This document shows, in pieces, positions 18,997 to 27,911 of a stretch of 64,000 nucleotides of DNA. Both the position numbers and the translations under genes were made by a program. Position 1 is the stretch's first letter. Each line of letters opens with the position of its first letter. The DNA comes from an uncultured Alistipes sp. (lineage in GTDB: Bacteria > Bacteroidota > Bacteroidia > Bacteroidales > Rikenellaceae): assembly GCA_947629705.1 (NCBI GenBank), contig CANREN010000008.1, positions 1-64,000 of the forward strand. Direction: 5' to 3'. Below the pieces are notes generated by a model that did not search any database, had not been told where the DNA came from, and was given only the letters and a program-made list of their open reading frames with translations.

Positions 18997-20478
18997 ATGC
19001 GATTCGACGAACTGGATTTGGAAGAGGAGATTCTCGACGGTCTCTATGATATGAATTTTCGGGAGATGACCCCCGTGCAGGAACAGGCCATCCCCGTCAT
19101 CCTCGAAGGGCGCGACATTATCGGCTGCGCGCAGACCGGAACGGGCAAAACGGCCGCCTATACGCTGCCGCTGCTGAACAAACTGTTGCTCGAAGGGAAT
19201 GAGGACAATGTGGTGAAATCGGTCATCATCGTGCCGACGCGCGAGCTGGCGCAGCAGATCGACCAGCAGTTTCAGGGGTTTTCCTATTACCTCCCCGTAT
19301 CCACGACCGTGGTCTATGGAGGTGGCGACGGCAAGGGCTGGGACGAGCAGAAACGAGGGATGCTGATGGGTTCCGACGTGGTGATCGCCACGCCGGGCCG
19401 CATGATCGCCCATCTGCAAAACAGCGGCATCGACCTTTCGCATGTCGAGTGTCTGATCCTCGACGAGGCCGACCGGATGCTGGACATGGGATTCAGCGAC
19501 GACATTATGCGCATCGTCTCGTTTATGCCCAAAGAGCGGCAGACCATCCTTTTCTCGGCGACGCTGCCCCCGAAAATCCGCACGCTGGCCAAGACGATTC
19601 TGCGCAATCCGGCCGAGGTCAATATCGCCATATCGAAGCCCAACGAATCCATCGACCAATCGGCCTACGTCTGTTACGAAAGCCAGAAATTGGGCCTCAT
19701 CCGCGAATTGTTCGCCGAACCGAGCGGATCGAAAACCATCATCTTCTCCTCCTCGAAACTTAAGGTCAAGGAGCTGGCCCACACGCTCAAACGGATGAAA
19801 CTCAACGTCGCGGCGATGCACTCCGATCTGGAACAGGCGCAGCGCGAGGAGGTGATGCTCGCATTCAAGAACAACAAGATCGACATTCTGGTCGCCACCG
19901 ACATTGTGGCCCGCGGTATCGATATCGAGGATATCGGCTTGGTCATCAACTACGACGTGCCGCGCGACCCCGAAGATTATATCCACCGGATCGGACGTAC
20001 GGCCCGTGCCGATGCAACCGGCAGTGCCATCACCTTCGTCAGCGAGGAGGATCAGGGCCGGTTCCACCAAATCGAGAAGTTCATCGAACGGGATATCCGC
20101 AAAGCCGATCTTCCCGCGGTTGTGGGCGAAGGCCCGAAATATGCGCCGGCCGAAAACCGGGGACGCGGCGGACGGCGCGGTCGCGGCGGTGCGGGTTCCG
20201 GCGATGGAGGGCGGGGCCGCGGAGGCCGGAATCGTCGGAACGGCCGCAACCGGCAAGGGAGCGACGCTGCGGCAGCAGCGGCTGCATCCGACCGTCAACC
20301 GGAAATTCGGCGGAATACGGCGGAAAGTCCGGCGGAACCGGTGCAGCCATTGGATAACGAACATGCCTCGGGACGAGGCGAGGGCAATCGGGGAACGCGC
20401 GACCGGAAGCGGCGTCATCGCGGAGGCCGCCGCCATCGTCGGAGCAGCAAGCCCGCAGCCGAGCCGGCCGGCGAATAA
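18997..20478 (+). CDS. DEAD-box RNA helicase with RGG-rich tail
   Basis: An ATP-dependent RNA helicase of the RhlE/DeaD type, likely acting in ribosome assembly or mRNA turnover. The 493 residues contain the Q-motif region (MTPVQEQAIP), motif I AQTGTGKT (K51), Ia PTRELAQQI, II DEAD (156-159), III SAT, and VI HRIGRTAR. From about residue 385 the tail is rich in Arg-Gly repeats and basic residues, a common RNA-binding extension. The 51-base leader after miaB carries a run of nine G. A terminator follows at 20495-20532, closing the plus-strand run that begins with pssA. Confidence 0.94.
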   Translation: MRFDELDLEEEILDGLYDMNFREMTPVQEQAIPVILEGRDIIGCAQTGTGKTAAYTLPLLNKLLLEGNEDNVVKSVIIVPTRELAQQIDQQFQGFSYYLPVSTTVVYGGGDGKGWDEQKRGMLMGSDVVIATPGRMIAHLQNSGIDLSHVECLILDEADRMLDMGFSDDIMRIVSFMPKERQTILFSATLPPKIRTLAKTILRNPAEVNIAISKPNESIDQSAYVCYESQKLGLIRELFAEPSGSKTIIFSSSKLKVKELAHTLKRMKLNVAAMHSDLEQAQREEVMLAFKNNKIDILVATDIVARGIDIEDIGLVINYDVPRDPEDYIHRIGRTARADATGSAITFVSEEDQGRFHQIEKFIERDIRKADLPAVVGEGPKYAPAENRGRGGRRGRGGAGSGDGGRGRGGRNRRNGRNRQGSDAAAAAAASDRQPEIRRNTAESPAEPVQPLDNEHASGRGEGNRGTRDRKRRHRGGRRHRRSSKPAAEPAGE

Positions 20479-20494
20479 ATGGGCAAGCAGAAAG

Positions 20495-20532
20495 ATTCCC
20501 CCTGCTGCGAGTGATGCGGCAGGGGGATTTTT
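20495..20532 (+). terminator. Intrinsic terminator after the DEAD-box helicase
   Basis: A G+C-rich stem (ATCCCCC side TTCCCCCTGCTGC pairing with GCGGCAGGGGGA, one mismatch) is followed by TTTTT. It sits about 17 bases past the helicase stop codon and faces the convergent prs gene. Confidence 0.85.
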
Positions 20533-20637
20533 CGAATCGGTTCGCAACGGTGCTTCTGCATGGAGTATTATTCAGTCCCGTCGCAGGAATAGGTTCCGTT
20601 GCAGGAAAGGCGGGATCGGGAAATCCCGTCTCAAGCG

Positions 20638-21579
20638 CTATTTGAAAAAGATCGAGGATATCTCCTTGTAGTTGTGGACGCGCTCGATGACGTCGGCGAA
20701 GATGTCCGCAACCGACAAAACCGTGAATTTGTGCAGATCGTGATCCTCTTTCAGCGGAATCGTGTCCGTTACGATCACCTCCTCCAATGCGCTGGCATTG
20801 ATGCGGTCGTAGGCCGGGCCCGAAAGTACGGGGTGCGTGATGGCGGCCCGCACGCTCTTGGCTCCGCGCGACATCAACATGTCGGCTGCCATGCAGATGG
20901 TGCCCGCCGTGTCGATCATGTCGTCGACGATCAAAACGTTGCGGCCCTCGACCTCGCCGATGGCCGTCATCTTGCCGACGACGTTCGGTTTGGCCCGCTC
21001 CTTATGCGAGATGATGATGGGCGTGCCGAGCAGTTTCGCATAGGTGTTGGCCCGCTTCGCACCGCCCATGTCGGGGGCGGCGATCGAGAGGTCCTGGATG
21101 TTGAGGCTCCGGATGTAGGGCACGAAGATACCGCTGGCATAGAGCGCATCGACCGGCACATCGAAAAAGCCTTGGATTTGATCGGCATGCAAGTCCATCG
21201 TCATGATGCGGTCGACGCCGGCGGCCATCAACAGATTGGCGACCAACTTGGCGCCGATCGGCACCCGCGGGCGGTCTTTGCGATCCTGACGGGCCCATCC
21301 GAAGTAGGGCATCACGGCTACGACCTTGTAGGCCGATGCGCGGCGGGCGGCGTCTATCATCATCAGCAGCTCCATCAGATTGTCCGTGGGCGGGAACGTC
21401 GACTGGATGATGAACACCGTGCAGCCGCGGATGGATTCGTTGAAGCAGGGCTGGAACTCTCCGTCGCTGAATTGCAGGACTTCCGCCTGACCGAGTTTGG
21501 TTCCGAAACTCGAGGCGATCTTGGTGGCGAGGTATTCGGAGCCGCGACCGGAGAAAATCTTGATTTTGTGGATGGCCAT
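20638..21579 (-). CDS. prs: Ribose-phosphate pyrophosphokinase
   Basis: Makes PRPP from ribose-5-phosphate and ATP for nucleotide, NAD, histidine and tryptophan synthesis. The 313 residues match the class I enzyme. Seen are FSDGE near 37-41, YFGWARQDRKDRPR near 92-105, TMDLHADQIQGFF near 127-139 and the PRPP-binding loop VLIVDDMIDTAGT at about 215-227. A TATCTTTG box (minus strand 21605-21612) lies 25 bases before the ATG, so it has its own promoter although engB lies upstream on the same strand. Confidence 0.97.
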   Translation of the reverse strand: MAIHKIKIFSGRGSEYLATKIASSFGTKLGQAEVLQFSDGEFQPCFNESIRGCTVFIIQSTFPPTDNLMELLMMIDAARRASAYKVVAVMPYFGWARQDRKDRPRVPIGAKLVANLLMAAGVDRIMTMDLHADQIQGFFDVPVDALYASGIFVPYIRSLNIQDLSIAAPDMGGAKRANTYAKLLGTPIIISHKERAKPNVVGKMTAIGEVEGRNVLIVDDMIDTAGTICMAADMLMSRGAKSVRAAITHPVLSGPAYDRINASALEEVIVTDTIPLKEDHDLHKFTVLSVADIFADVIERVHNYKEISSIFFK

Positions 21580-21604
21580 AGATTTACGGGATTAAAGGAT
21601 GGCG

Positions 21605-21612
21605 CAAAGATA
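21605..21612 (-). promoter_or_regulatory. -7 box of prs
   Basis: Minus-strand TATCTTTG, 25 bases upstream of the prs ATG, in the 85-base gap after engB. Confidence 0.6.
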
Positions 21613-21664
21613 GGACAATGCGTCGAAAAAAGAGGCGATGTGGCCGTATTTTTTCAACATTCGG

Positions 21665-22261
21665 TCAACCGTTTCCGAGGCACGTCCCGATGAAATCGAG
21701 TATATCCTGCTGACCGATGCGCTTTTCCGAGGAGCTGACGAACATCGGCGGCAGCTCTTCCCACTGTTCGCGGAGCGCTTCGCTGAAGCGGGCGACGCTG
21801 CGTTCGGCTTGGGTTTTCGAGAGCTTGTCGGCCTTCGTGAAGACGATGCCGAACGGGATGCCGTTTTCGCCGAGCAGCTCGATGAACCGCAGGTCGATGC
21901 GCTGCGGTTCGAGCCGGATGTCTACCAGAACGAACAGAAAGTGAAGCCGTTCGCATCGGAGAACGTAATCCGTGATGATCTTCGCGAAATCGTCGCGCGT
22001 CGTTTTCGAGGTGCGGGCATAGCCGTACCCGGGCAGGTCGACCAAATACCATCGGTCGTCGACCTTGAAATGATTGATTAGCCGCGTCTTGCCCGGCGTA
22101 CCCGAGACCTTGGCTAGCCCGTTGCGGCCGGTCAGCAGGTTGATGAGCGACGATTTGCCCACGTTGCTCCGGCCGATGAACGCGATGTCGGGCAGCGCAT
22201 CGTTCGGCAGTTGGGCGATCCGCTCCGAGGAGCCTTTGAACTGGACGTTTCGAATCTGCAT
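21665..22261 (-). CDS. engB: Ribosome biogenesis GTPase EngB (YsxC/YihA)
   Basis: A TRAFAC-class GTPase needed for large-subunit assembly. From the ATG at 22261 the product is 198 residues, the family length. It shows G1 GRSNVGKSS (30-38), G2 region SGTPGKTR, G3 DLPGYGYA (75-82) and G4 TKAD (142-145). A start 120 bases further upstream is open but would add sequence foreign to the family and cross the apparent promoter region. It precedes prs on the same strand by 85 bases. Confidence 0.95.
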   Translation of the reverse strand: MQIRNVQFKGSSERIAQLPNDALPDIAFIGRSNVGKSSLINLLTGRNGLAKVSGTPGKTRLINHFKVDDRWYLVDLPGYGYARTSKTTRDDFAKIITDYVLRCERLHFLFVLVDIRLEPQRIDLRFIELLGENGIPFGIVFTKADKLSKTQAERSVARFSEALREQWEELPPMFVSSSEKRIGQQDILDFIGTCLGNG

Positions 22262-22621
22262 GGCGGTTGTTTTGTCGATGCGGGTGCGAGTATATTTAGC
22301 TCGTGCGGGTGCGTTGGGTGCGTATAGCTCCGGCCGCATCGAATTTGCCGTAAAAATAGGAAAAATGTCGCGAAGCGCCAAAGGAATCCGTTCATTCAGC
22401 TGTAATCGTCAAGACTATACCGCTTCATGCCGATGACAGGCAGCGCATCATTACGAAATACCCCGATGGCGGCATCTTGATCCGCGACGTAATGAACTAT
22501 TACAGCATCGGAAATATAGAGTTTTTCATCTTTTCCGCTCTCTCATATCGAAATTTTTGTTACCTTTATATGGCAATACAATTCATTGAAAATAACTATA
22601 TCTGTCAAGACCTTAATCAAT
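22262..22621. other. Intergenic region before the restriction-modification gene
   Basis: A 360-base spacer between the divergent engB and the restriction-modification gene. It should hold both promoters, but no clean TAnnTTTG with a -33 partner was found; TACCTTTA near 22560 is the closest match for the rightward gene. Base composition shifts to A+T about 22480. A plus-strand frame stays open from about 22358 to 22683 and reads TIPLHADDRQRIITKYPDGG in its first part; it has no recognisable relative and no confident start, so it is not called as a gene. Confidence 0.5.
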
Positions 22622-25600
22622 ATGACCATTCAGGAATATATCGCGGAAATAGAGAAGCAATTTTTGACGGGATATGCGCGTGAACACACGTATAGACCGG
22701 CATTGAAACAACTTTTGGAAACGATGCTACCGCATCTTACCGCATTGAATGAACCGGCACGTCTGTCCTGCGGTGCACCTGACTATATTCTTGTGCGTGG
22801 GAATATTCCCGTTGCATTCGTCGAAGCAAAAGACATCGACGACAACGACCTTGCCGGCAGAAAAGAGCATAAAGAGCAGTTCGGCCGCTATCGCTCATCG
22901 CTCGACAATATCGCCTTTACGGATTATCTCGATTTTCATTTCTATGAAAAAGGCGAATTTGTAGACAGCGTCCGTATCGCCGAGGTAAACGGCAACAGGA
23001 TTGTTGCCCGAAAAGAGAACTTCGAGAAATTCAAAAGTCTTATCGAACATTTTGGCAATGCCGTTTCGCAGACAATTACGAGTTCGTCGAAGTTAGCCGA
23101 GATTATGGCAAACAAGGCACGTCTGCTGGCAAATGTTATCGAGAATGTTTTGGTTAAGGAAAAGGACGAAGACGGCAATTTGAAAGGTCAGATGGATGCC
23201 TTCAAGGATATTCTGATTCACGATATTTCGCCGAAAGAGTTTGCCGATGTCTATGCGCAGACCATTACTTACGGAATGTTTGCCGCTCGTCTGCACGACC
23301 CTACGCCCGAAACATTCTCGCGCAGTGAGGCGGCAACACTTATCCCGAAAACAAATCCATTCCTGCGTCAGTTGTTTCAGTACGTTGCCGGTTATGACCT
23401 CGACGAACGTATCTGTTGGATTGTAGATGACTTGGCCGAGACGTTCCGCGCGACGGATATGCCGAAGATGATGTCGGGATTCGGCAAACGCACCGAGCAA
23501 AACGACCCGCTGATTCATTTCTACGAGGATTTCCTTGCGGCATACGACCCAAGCCTGCGCAAAAGTCGCGGTGTGTGGTATACTCCGCAGGCGGTAGTGA
23601 ATTTCATCGTTCGTGCGGTCGATGATATTCTGCAAAATGAGTTCAATTTGCCAATGGGGCTTGCCGACACATCGAAAATATCCATAGAACAGAGTGTAGA
23701 GCAAAGCCGCGACAAGCGATATGCAGACGGCAAGAAGAAACGGAAAGTTGAATATCACCGAGTTCAAATTCTCGACCCTGCAACAGGTACAGGAACATTC
23801 CTCGCTGAAGTAGTCTCTCGGATTTATGCGAAGTTTAAGGGGCAGTCGGGCATTTGGCAGGGATATGTCGATGAACACCTGCTGCCACGTCTGAACGGTT
23901 TTGAGTTGTTGATAGCGTCCTATGCCATGGCCCATCTGAAAATCGACTGGATGCTGACAGATACGGGCTATAAGCCGGTGGACAACAAACGTCTGCGAAT
24001 ATTTTTGACAAATTCGCTCGAAGAATATCACAAGGACACAGGAACGCTGTTCGCCCAATTCCTCGCTCGTGAAGCCAACGGCGCGAACGAAATCAAACGC
24101 GACACTCCGGTGATGGTCGTATTGGGCAATCCGCCGTATAGCGGCGTATCGCAGAATAACGGCGAATGGATTTCTAAACTTATAAATGATTATAAATATA
24201 TCGACAACGTTCATTTCAATGAACGAAAACATTGGCTGAACGATGACTATGTGAAGTTTATTCGATTGGGGGAATCATTTGTCGATAAAACCAATGAAGG
24301 CATACTTGCTTACATCAATAATCACAGTTTCCTCGATAATCCGACGTTCCGAGGTATGCGATGGAACCTGCTGAAAAGTTTCGACAAGATTTATATTCTC
24401 GACCTTCACGGTAACAGCAAGAAGAAAGAAGCGTGTCCCGACGGATCGAAAGATGAAAATGTGTTCGATATACAGCAAGGTGTTTCAATCAACATCTTTA
24501 TTAAAACAGGGCAAAAGCCGAAAAACGGATTTGCCGAAGTTTTCCACTATGATGTGTGGGGTAAACGGCAGACGAAGTACGATTTTTTAACCGATAGCGA
24601 TTTGTATTCGCTGAACTTCGAGGAAGTCGAACCGACCGCACCGTTTTATTTCTTCGTACCCAAAGACGAGACAGGACGAGAGGAATATGAAAAAGGATTT
24701 TGCATAAACGAATTGATGCCCGTAAATGCCACCGGAGTGGTTACGATGGGAGATTCATTCGCATTGGCCGAGTCTGCTGAAATTTTGCATAACAGACTTC
24801 GAGACTTTATCGAAACGCCCTATGATGCCAATACGTTAAACATCAAATATAATCTTGGAAAGAATTATGCTGATTTCATACTAAAATCCAATCTAAAAAA
24901 CATCTCCGAAAAATCCATTCTTCCGATAGCATACAGACCTTTCGACACGAAATACATATATTTCGATGATCGCATTATTTGGAGACCTCGGTCGAAAGTA
25001 ATGCAACATCTATTATACGACAATAATATCTGCTTAGTTACGAGTCGTCAATGTGTTAGTGATTGGCGCTATGTTTTTTGTTCCAAGAATATTTGTGAAT
25101 TTAATTTGACAGGTACAGCTGGCCGTTTTGGCTCTGGATATGTTTTCCCTTTATACGTATATGATTCTGATATATTACGCCATCCGAACTTAAAGCCGGA
25201 GATTATAGATAAGATAGCCAATAATATCGGTTTGACATTTGAATCGGAGAAAAGCGGTGAGGCAGATAAATTTGCGCCGATAGACTTGTTGGATTATATC
25301 TATGCCGTGCTGCATAGTCCTGCATATCGCGAGAAATACAAAGAGTTCTTAAAGACCGATTTCCCGCGTGTTCCTTATCCGACCTCCATTGACGAGTTTC
25401 GCCGTTTGGCAGGGCTTGGCAGCGAATTGCGCCAAATTCATCTGATGAAGCACCCGACATTGGAAAGCATGACAACGGATTACCTCTATCTTGGAGAAGG
25501 CAACAACATTGTTGAGAAAGTTCGTTGGGAATCACTGTCGGAAAGTGTCGGTCGCGTATGGATGAATAGTTCGCAGTATTTTGACAACGTACCTTTAACT

Positions 25601-25756
25601 GCCTGGGAGTTCTATATCGGCGGGTATCAACCTGCACAAAAATGGTTGAAAGACCGGACAAATCGCGTGCTTGGATTTACTGATTTGTCGCATTGGCAAC
25701 GCATTATTAAAGCATTGGTAATGACTGATGAAATCATGAAGAAGATAGATTGTTAG
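22622..25756 (+). CDS. Single-chain restriction-modification enzyme (nuclease + N6-adenine methylase)
   Basis: A 1044-residue protein combining DNA cleavage and adenine methylation, resembling Type IIG/ISP enzymes. Domains in order: an N-terminal PD-(D/E)xK-like nuclease with GAPD54 ... VE68AK70; a helical spacer (about 130-310); an N6-adenine methyltransferase with GVWYTPQAVV (317-326, motif X), LDPATGTGTFL (384-394, SAM motif I) and NPPYSG (503-508, catalytic motif IV); and a long C-terminal half (about 640-1044) probably for target recognition. The helicase present in LlaBIII-type ISP enzymes is not seen. No separate specificity or methylase gene is adjacent, so it would act alone. The gene is A+T-richer than its neighbours, suggesting transfer. 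ATG 22622 is preferred; a TTG 36 bases upstream is in frame. Activity is inferred from motifs. Confidence 0.88.
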   Translation: MTIQEYIAEIEKQFLTGYAREHTYRPALKQLLETMLPHLTALNEPARLSCGAPDYILVRGNIPVAFVEAKDIDDNDLAGRKEHKEQFGRYRSSLDNIAFTDYLDFHFYEKGEFVDSVRIAEVNGNRIVARKENFEKFKSLIEHFGNAVSQTITSSSKLAEIMANKARLLANVIENVLVKEKDEDGNLKGQMDAFKDILIHDISPKEFADVYAQTITYGMFAARLHDPTPETFSRSEAATLIPKTNPFLRQLFQYVAGYDLDERICWIVDDLAETFRATDMPKMMSGFGKRTEQNDPLIHFYEDFLAAYDPSLRKSRGVWYTPQAVVNFIVRAVDDILQNEFNLPMGLADTSKISIEQSVEQSRDKRYADGKKKRKVEYHRVQILDPATGTGTFLAEVVSRIYAKFKGQSGIWQGYVDEHLLPRLNGFELLIASYAMAHLKIDWMLTDTGYKPVDNKRLRIFLTNSLEEYHKDTGTLFAQFLAREANGANEIKRDTPVMVVLGNPPYSGVSQNNGEWISKLINDYKYIDNVHFNERKHWLNDDYVKFIRLGESFVDKTNEGILAYINNHSFLDNPTFRGMRWNLLKSFDKIYILDLHGNSKKKEACPDGSKDENVFDIQQGVSINIFIKTGQKPKNGFAEVFHYDVWGKRQTKYDFLTDSDLYSLNFEEVEPTAPFYFFVPKDETGREEYEKGFCINELMPVNATGVVTMGDSFALAESAEILHNRLRDFIETPYDANTLNIKYNLGKNYADFILKSNLKNISEKSILPIAYRPFDTKYIYFDDRIIWRPRSKVMQHLLYDNNICLVTSRQCVSDWRYVFCSKNICEFNLTGTAGRFGSGYVFPLYVYDSDILRHPNLKPEIIDKIANNIGLTFESEKSGEADKFAPIDLLDYIYAVLHSPAYREKYKEFLKTDFPRVPYPTSIDEFRRLAGLGSELRQIHLMKHPTLESMTTDYLYLGEGNNIVEKVRWESLSESVGRVWMNSSQYFDNVPLTAWEFYIGGYQPAQKWLKDRTNRVLGFTDLSHWQRIIKALVMTDEIMKKIDC

Positions 25757-25844
25757 TTCCGGTGGAGAAAATATAACGAAAAAACGCGTTGTCATCGCTG
25801 CCTGCGGTTCATTGGGAACAATTCGGGAACAACTACCGCAAACA

Positions 25845-25885
25845 AAAATCGCTAACAGGTTAATTGTTTAACTGTTAGCGATTTT
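25845..25885. terminator. Bidirectional terminator between RM gene and tRNA-Leu
   Basis: Arms 25845-25858 and 25872-25885 (AAAATCGCTAACAG and its complement) pair perfectly over 14 bases with a 13-base A+T loop. A and T tracts on the outer edges allow termination of both the plus-strand restriction-modification gene and the minus-strand tRNA-Leu. Confidence 0.82.
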
Positions 25886-25890
25886 CTGCG

Positions 25891-25974
25891 TACCCAGAGC
25901 CGGGGTCGAACCGGCACGACATTGCTGTCATTGGTGTTTGAGACCAACGCGTCTACCGATTCCGCCATCTGGGC
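25891..25974 (-). tRNA. tRNA-Leu (CAA)
   Basis: Minus-strand class II tRNA. Acceptor GCCCAGA pairs with TCTGGGT, the anticodon stem is TTGGT/ACCAA with loop CTCAAAC (anticodon CAA), and a long variable arm (TGACAGCAATGTCG region) is typical of tRNA-Leu. The T arm contains GGTTCGACCCC. Discriminator A; no encoded CCA. Its 3' end faces the restriction-modification gene. Confidence 0.96.
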
Positions 25975-25994
25975 ATACCTCCGAATCGGGACTG

Positions 25995-26026
25995 CAAAGA
26001 TAAATCATTCTTTGCGAATTACCAAA
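25995..26026 (-). promoter_or_regulatory. Promoter of tRNA-Leu
   Basis: Minus-strand TTTG (26023-26026), 20-base spacer, TATCTTTG (25995-26002); the -7 box lies 20 bases before the tRNA. Confidence 0.7.
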
Positions 26027-26036
26027 CTCCGCCATG

Positions 26037-27860
26037 CTATTTTTCGAAAAAGCGTTTGATTTTTTTCGCCCGCGCCGCACCGACCAACGCCGTCAACTCC
26101 TCGATCGGAGCTGCGGCAACCTTGGAAACCGTGCGGAAATGCTGCAACAACGTACGGATCGTCTTCTCACCGATGCCCTCGATCGCTTCCAGCTCGCTGT
26201 GAATGAACGTCTTGTCCCGTTTCTGCCGATGAAACCCGATCGCGAAGCGGTGCACCTCCTCCTGCATGTGCGACAAGAAGTGAAAAAGCGGCGACGCCGG
26301 TCGGATGCCGACCAACAAAGGCGGAAATCCGTAATACAATTCGGAGGTGCGGTGGCGGTCGTTCTTGGCCAAACCGGCGATGGGAATCTCTAAACCGAGC
26401 ATTTCCATCACCTCGTGAATCACGCCCATCTGCCCCTTTCCGCCGTCGGCGATAATCAGATCGGGCAACTCGGCCTCCTCGGCCATCAGACGGGTATAAC
26501 GCCGGAAAACGACCTCGCGCATCGAAGCGTAGTCATCGGCTCCCACGACCGTCTTGATGTTGAAATGGCGGTACTCTTTGCGCGAAGGCTTGCCGTCGCG
26601 AAAGACGACGCACGAGGCCACGGCATTGGAACCCTGCAAGTTGGAGTTGTCGAAGCACTCGATGTGGCGCGGCGGTTTGTCGAGGTGCAACGCTTTCTGG
26701 ATAGCGCTCAACAGCCGCTCGGTATAGCGTTCGGGGTTCTTGATTTCCAGATTCTTCAGCTGTTCGGCGCGATAGATGCGGGCGCTCTTCTGCGAAAATT
26801 CGAGCAACTCCAATTTTTCGCCCCGCTTGGGAACGATGAATGTAACGCCGTCGAAAAGCAGGGTCGTCGAGGGCAAAAACGGCACGATCACCTCCCGGGC
26901 CAATTCACCGCCGGCAATGTGCTCGACGATATGCTGGATGGCGAGCGTCAGCATGTCGCGTTCGTCGCCCTCGGCGCCCGTCGCGAGTTTCACGGTCGAG
27001 ACGCCCACGATCGACCCGTGGCGGATGCGGACGAAGTTGCACCACGCCACCTCGTCGTCCGGAAGCAGCGAAAAGATGTCGATGTCGACGATCCGTGCGC
27101 TGACAATGACCGATTTGCCGGCATAATTGTCCAAGGCGTCTATCCGTTGTTTGTAACGCTGGGCCACTTCGAACCGCAGATCGGCGGCCGCCTGGGCCAT
27201 CTCGCGCTCTATGTATTGCCGCACGGGCCGCAAATCGCCTTTGAGGATCGACGTTACCATGTCGACCAACCGTGCGTACTCCGCCTCGCTCTGCGCTCCG
27301 ATGCAAGGCCCCTTGCAGTTGCCGATGTGGTATTGCAGGCAGACCGTGTACCGGCCCCGGGCGATCGCCTCGGGGGCGAGGTTGAGTTTGCAGGTGCGGA
27401 GCGGCACCACTTCGCGGACGAATTCCAAAACGCTGTGCTGCATCATCACCGATCCGTAAGGTCCGAAATACTGCGAACCGTCGCGCTGAAGCTGCCGGGT
27501 CGACTGCACGCGCGGAAAATGCTCGCGGCGGACGACGATCCACGGATAGGTTTTGTCGTCCTTCAAAAGGATATTGTAGCGCGGCTGGAGGGTCTTGATC
27601 AGCGAGTTTTCCAACAGCAGGGCGTCGGTTTCGCTGCCGACGACGATATGCCGGATTTCGACGATCTGCTTCACCAACACACGCACCTTGGCGCTGTGCT
27701 CCTTGCTCTGTACGAAGTAGGAGGAGACCCGTTTGCGGAGGCTTTTGGCCTTACCGACGTAGATGATCGTGCCGGTTTTGTCTAAAAACTGGTAAACCCC
27801 GGGCGAAAGCGGCAGCAGGGCTACTTGCTCTTTGAGCGACGGTAGTTCGGAATCGGCCAT
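26037..27860 (-). CDS. uvrC: Excinuclease ABC subunit C
   Basis: Makes both incisions in nucleotide excision repair together with UvrA and UvrB. The 607-residue product has the N-terminal GIY-YIG nuclease (GVYQFLDKTGTIIYVGKAKSL, from about 21), the UVR motif region (LEREMAQAAADLRFEVAQRY equivalent near 200), the RNase H-like C-terminal nuclease (ECFDNSNLQGSNAVAS and RHFNIKTVVGADDYASM) and C-terminal helix-hairpin-helix repeats (LEAIEGIGEKTIRTLL). ATG 27860 is preferred over an in-frame TTG at 27881. It lies 51 bases downstream of prfC in the nadB-prfC-uvrC row. Confidence 0.96.
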   Translation of the reverse strand: MADSELPSLKEQVALLPLSPGVYQFLDKTGTIIYVGKAKSLRKRVSSYFVQSKEHSAKVRVLVKQIVEIRHIVVGSETDALLLENSLIKTLQPRYNILLKDDKTYPWIVVRREHFPRVQSTRQLQRDGSQYFGPYGSVMMQHSVLEFVREVVPLRTCKLNLAPEAIARGRYTVCLQYHIGNCKGPCIGAQSEAEYARLVDMVTSILKGDLRPVRQYIEREMAQAAADLRFEVAQRYKQRIDALDNYAGKSVIVSARIVDIDIFSLLPDDEVAWCNFVRIRHGSIVGVSTVKLATGAEGDERDMLTLAIQHIVEHIAGGELAREVIVPFLPSTTLLFDGVTFIVPKRGEKLELLEFSQKSARIYRAEQLKNLEIKNPERYTERLLSAIQKALHLDKPPRHIECFDNSNLQGSNAVASCVVFRDGKPSRKEYRHFNIKTVVGADDYASMREVVFRRYTRLMAEEAELPDLIIADGGKGQMGVIHEVMEMLGLEIPIAGLAKNDRHRTSELYYGFPPLLVGIRPASPLFHFLSHMQEEVHRFAIGFHRQKRDKTFIHSELEAIEGIGEKTIRTLLQHFRTVSKVAAAPIEELTALVGAARAKKIKRFFEK

Positions 27861-27911
27861 ACGCAAGTCGATGACTGGCAAAAATCGAGCACGGAAACCA
27901 ATGTCGTCCGC

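Noticed and set aside
22622..25756. BREX, DISARM or another multi-gene defence island
   Set aside because: The flanking genes are engB/prs and tRNA-Leu/uvrC; no partner ATPase, PglZ, helicase or specificity gene is present.
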